Part shown: piece by piece, positions 61,267-64,000 of the stretch
How positions within the stretch are numbered: position 1 is the first letter of the stretch
Layout of the letters: the number at the start of each line of letters is the position of its first letter
NCBI RefSeq assembly: GCF_006385675.1
Contig: NZ_VFRR01000020.1
Coordinates: 1 to 64,000, forward strand
Direction: 5' to 3'
DNA from: Maribrevibacterium harenarium
Lineage (GTDB): Bacteria; Pseudomonadota; Gammaproteobacteria; Pseudomonadales; Marinomonadaceae
DNA length: 64,000 bases
Notes under the pieces: generated by a model
What the model saw: the letters and a program-made list of their open reading frames with translations, nothing else
What the model was told of the DNA's origin: nothing
Databases searched by the model: none
Made by a program: the position numbers and the translations under genes

Positions 61267-62532
61267 GTGTTTTTGTCCTTCTTCCCCAAACCCAAACTTT
61301 TCTTTCTGACCTTTGCCCTCTGGGCACTTGCTGCCGTGATCGGTTGGTATGGCTGGTTACAAGACTTAGGCCCAAGCTTATCCATCGGTAATTGGCTCGG
61401 AGCAGCGTTCCCAGCTGCGTTAACAGAAGGCGCCGACCAAACGGCACAAATGGCATTTCAGGAAGCCCAAAGCTGGGCCCAAGATGTGTGGCTCTACCAG
61501 TACATGCTGGTGTGCTATGGGGCGTTCGTCGTCAGCTGGATGATTTATGGCGGACAAAAATGGGGCAAGTGGTCCATTGCTGGCTCTGCCTTGATTGTCT
61601 TTATCACTTGGTTTCAAGTGCAAGTCAGCGTCATGATCAACGAATGGTACGGCGCTTTCTACGACATCATTCAAAAAGCTCTGACCGCCCCCAATACCAT
61701 TACCCTCGCCGAGTTTTATGGACAACTAGTGACCTTTGCAACCATTGCTTTGGTGGCAATCACTGTCGCGGTGTTTAACAACTTCTTTGTCAGTCACTAT
61801 GTATTCCGCTGGCGCCAAGCCATGAATGACCATTACACCGCCATGTGGCCAAAAGTCCGCCACATTGAGGGGGCTTCCCAACGGATTCAAGAAGACACCA
61901 TGCGCTTCGCCAGTATTGTGGAAAGCCTAGGTGTACGCTTTCTCGATGCAATAATGACCCTATTAGCTTTCTTGCCGGTGCTGTGGGGATTATCCGGTTA
62001 CGTCACCGAGCTACCACTGATCGGCCCGGTACCGCAGGCATTGGTATTCGTGGCGATTATCTGGTCAATCATTGGTACGGTTTTATTAGCCACCGCGGGT
62101 ATCAAGCTGCCCGGCCTGGAATTTAAAAACCAAAAGGTGGAAGCCGCCTACCGCAAAGAATTGGTATACGGTGAAGACCATGCCGACCGCGCCGAGCCGA
62201 TTAAGTTAGCCGAGCTATTCAGTAATGTGCGTAAAAACTACTTCCGGCTCTACTTCCATTATTTGTACTTCAATGTGGTGCGCTACGGCTACTTACAGGC
62301 GGGGGTATTAGTGCCACTGATAGCCCTAGGGCCTTCCATCGTAGCAGGTGCGTTTACCCTAGGGGTGATGCAGCGTATTTCCAACGCGTTTAACCAAGTG
62401 GAAAGCTCGTTCCAATTCTTGGTCAATTCATGGACCACCATTGTGGAGCTTATCTCTATCTATAAACGCTTGAAAGCATTTGAAAGTGCTATCGAAGAGA
62501 TGCCGGAAGAAACTGCAATTCCACAGCAGTAA
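61267..62532 (+). CDS. sbmA: SbmA/BacA-family peptide transporter
   Basis: Inner-membrane protein that imports peptides such as microcins and proline-rich antimicrobial peptides, driven by the proton gradient; 421 residues. The start MFLSFFPKPKLFFLTFALWAL is nearly that of E. coli SbmA. INEWYGAFYDIIQKAL, FRWRQAMNDHYTAMWPKVRHIEGASQRIQEDTMRFA and VESSFQFLVNSWTTIVELISIYKRLKAFE are family blocks. I chose the GTG at 61267, which gives the family N-terminus; a TTG six codons upstream is possible. Convergent with the RNase J-like gene. Confidence 0.94.
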   Translation: MFLSFFPKPKLFFLTFALWALAAVIGWYGWLQDLGPSLSIGNWLGAAFPAALTEGADQTAQMAFQEAQSWAQDVWLYQYMLVCYGAFVVSWMIYGGQKWGKWSIAGSALIVFITWFQVQVSVMINEWYGAFYDIIQKALTAPNTITLAEFYGQLVTFATIALVAITVAVFNNFFVSHYVFRWRQAMNDHYTAMWPKVRHIEGASQRIQEDTMRFASIVESLGVRFLDAIMTLLAFLPVLWGLSGYVTELPLIGPVPQALVFVAIIWSIIGTVLLATAGIKLPGLEFKNQKVEAAYRKELVYGEDHADRAEPIKLAELFSNVRKNYFRLYFHYLYFNVVRYGYLQAGVLVPLIALGPSIVAGAFTLGVMQRISNAFNQVESSFQFLVNSWTTIVELISIYKRLKAFESAIEEMPEETAIPQQ

Positions 62533-62545
62533 TCCAGTTAGTGGC

Positions 62546-62571
62546 GATTGCCCTAGCGCTCTAGGGCAATC
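62546..62571. repeat. Hairpin between convergent sbmA and RNase J-like gene
   Basis: GATTGCCCTAG and CTAGGGCAATC are perfect 11-bp arms with a CGCT loop. The stop codon of the minus-strand gene lies in the left arm. There is no good T tract on either strand, so its terminator activity is uncertain. Confidence 0.65.
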
Positions 62572-63905
62572 CGTCGTGCTTTTACGGCTTTTCGTCGTAA
62601 CCCCGGTTGGGGTGATATTTGAAACAAATCTCCATTCAATCCTGTCAATGACCTTGGCACACCGGAGTCTTTGGCAATACTGGCGTTCATACGCATATGT
62701 TCCGCTTCCCCATGGGTGGGAATGGCCAGTTTCGGCTGTAACCACTGGTACATATTGCGCAACTCATCCTGATAAGGGTGCCCGCTGACGTGAATAACCT
62801 GTTCCGTATCATGGGTTTGTAAGGTTCGAATGCCACGGGCATGGAAACGATCCACGAGCCGCTGGATCTCTTTTTCATTACCGGGGATTATCATGGCACT
62901 GAAGAGTACCAAGTCGTTTTCTTCTAAAGTGAGGTCATAACAGTTATCCAACGCCAAGCGAGTCAGCATGGCTTTGGGCTCTCCTTGGCTGCCCGTTGCC
63001 ACCGCTAGCACCTCGTTAGCCGGTAGAAAACCAATATGACGGCTATCGATCACATCCACATCGTCCGGCCAGTAACCACTTACTTTCGCAGCCGCTACCA
63101 TATTTTGTAGCGAACGCCCCATCAGCGCGCAGTAGCGTCCAGTTTCCTTGGCGATTCTAGCTAGGGAAACGAGCCTAGCAATATTGCTACTAAAACAGCC
63201 CACCACCACACGGCCTTTTTCCCCTCGAATGGTTTCTAACAAGCCGTGATAGCAATCCTGTTCGGAACCGGAGTGACCTTCCCGTAGGGCATTGGTTGAG
63301 TCACACACCACAGCATGAATCGGGTAGCTACCAAACCGTTCTAGCAATTGGGTTTTAAAACGATCGCCGATGACAGGGGTAAAATCAATTTTCCAATCGC
63401 CCGTATGAAAGACATTGCCCGCGTTGGTGCGAATAAATAGAGCGCAAGGCTCGGGGATGGAATGGGTCAAGGTTAGCCAACTGACATGGAACTCACCGAT
63501 GTGCGCTTCCCCTTCTAATGGCACCTCATGGATTGTCACTTCCCCTAGCAAGCCCACTTGTGCCAGTTTGCGCCGCAGAATTTCTGCCGTAAACGGGGTG
63601 GTGTAAATCGGTGCATTAAAACGACGCCAAAGAAACGGCACGGCGCCAATATGGTCTTCATGGGCATGGGTAATCACAATACCGGCGAGCCGCTGCTTTT
63701 GGGAGGCAATAAACTCCGGATCGGCACAGACAATCTCGCTGGTTGTTAAGTCACCCTTAACCAAGGGTTCATTAAATGACACCCCACAATCCACCATTAG
63801 CCACTGACCATTGTGTCCATACAAATTCAAATTCATGCCGATCTCCCCTGTTCCTCCTAATGGAAGGAACCAGAGGTCCTGTTGGTTCGGGACAAGCGTT
63901 GAAAT
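62553..63905 (-). CDS. RNase J-like metallo-beta-lactamase/beta-CASP hydrolase, probable ATT start
   Basis: Zinc-dependent hydrolase of 450 residues resembling RNase J-type enzymes of Gammaproteobacteria. The metal site is THAHEDHIG (H80, H82, D84, H85). HTGDWKIDFTPV, a beta-CASP-type middle and HVSGHPYQDELRNMYQWLQPKLAIPTHGE follow. The first ATG (63836) would cut off the opening strand. The frame is open upstream and encodes the conserved DLWFLPLGGTGEIGMN. The only start-like codon before that is ATT at 63905, with a perfect AAGGAG six bases upstream (63912-63917). I therefore place the start at ATT. If the ATG were used instead (GGGGAG six bases upstream) the product would be 427 residues. 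The cellular RNA or DNA substrate is unknown. Confidence 0.85.
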   Translation of the reverse strand: MSTLVPNQQDLWFLPLGGTGEIGMNLNLYGHNGQWLMVDCGVSFNEPLVKGDLTTSEIVCADPEFIASQKQRLAGIVITHAHEDHIGAVPFLWRRFNAPIYTTPFTAEILRRKLAQVGLLGEVTIHEVPLEGEAHIGEFHVSWLTLTHSIPEPCALFIRTNAGNVFHTGDWKIDFTPVIGDRFKTQLLERFGSYPIHAVVCDSTNALREGHSGSEQDCYHGLLETIRGEKGRVVVGCFSSNIARLVSLARIAKETGRYCALMGRSLQNMVAAAKVSGYWPDDVDVIDSRHIGFLPANEVLAVATGSQGEPKAMLTRLALDNCYDLTLEENDLVLFSAMIIPGNEKEIQRLVDRFHARGIRTLQTHDTEQVIHVSGHPYQDELRNMYQWLQPKLAIPTHGEAEHMRMNASIAKDSGVPRSLTGLNGDLFQISPQPGLRRKAVKARRIALER

Positions 63906-63917
63906 AGGAGACTCCTT

Positions 63918-64000
63918 TTATAACTTGGCGTGATATCTGTCATTTTACCCACTTAAACGGCAATTCGTGTCCATCAGGCTTCTAAGACATCATAACTCAT
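63918..64000. other. Right-edge intergenic sequence
   Basis: Upstream region of the RNase J-like gene. The minus strand has TAAAAT and TATAAA words near the ribosome site but no clear -35/-10 pair. No gene could be supported before the window ends. Confidence 0.4.

Overview
The window reads as chromosome of a marine or halophilic gammaproteobacterium, most like the Oceanospirillales and their relatives. This is inferred from gene content: ectoine synthesis, a CosR/EctR-type regulator beside a glycine-betaine ABC transporter, a PomAB-like (sodium-type) flagellar stator next to xseB-ispA-dxs, 6S RNA between zapA and fau, a prfB-lysS pair with the classic RF2 frameshift, and a full type II secretion (T2SS) cluster. 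Genes are densely packed on both strands, base composition looks about even, and no rRNA, tRNA, CRISPR or complete insertion sequence was seen.

Layout: 1-13.5 kb is an osmoadaptation and light-repair region: ectA-ectB (ectC presumably lies off the left edge), a neurotransmitter:sodium symporter, a small DUF2061 protein, an FAD oxidoreductase/DUF523-DUF1722/photolyase run, cosR-proXWV, and a RegB/RegA-type redox two-component pair. 13.5-26 kb holds housekeeping genes: dapB, pomAB, xseB-ispA-dxs, a LysR regulator, a tandem non-coding repeat, hisC, lysS-prfB, zapA, 6S RNA and fau. 26-45 kb is one long leftward block: a complete CMP-Kdo pathway (kdsD-kdsA-kdsC-kdsB) runs with short gaps into gspN-gspC-gspD, then three cell-envelope genes (TraF-like protein, large lipoprotein, beta-barrel) interrupt the T2SS order before gspE-gspM.

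45-64 kb carries zinc uptake (znuA with a Zur-like box and a long His-rich loop), astE, a Nudix hydrolase overlapping a DUF2927 gene, hemE, a P-II protein, a basic-amino-acid ABC transporter with an ArgR-like AraC-family regulator, the giant NAD-glutamate dehydrogenase, an AstC/ArgD aminotransferase, sbmA, and an RNase J-like metallo-hydrolase. The last third looks like an arginine/glutamate catabolic neighbourhood comparable to the ArgR regulon of Pseudomonas.

Most worth a second look: two conserved genes that seem to start at non-canonical codons (a LysR gene at CTG, an RNase J-like gene at ATT behind a perfect ribosome binding site); the 203-bp-period tandem repeat upstream of the LysR gene; the three-gene envelope insert inside the T2SS cluster; the Kdo/T2SS co-directional operon; a candidate CosR operator overlapping the proX promoter; and perfect hairpins just after the binding-protein genes of both ABC transporters. 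All calls were made by reading the sequence; no database search was run.
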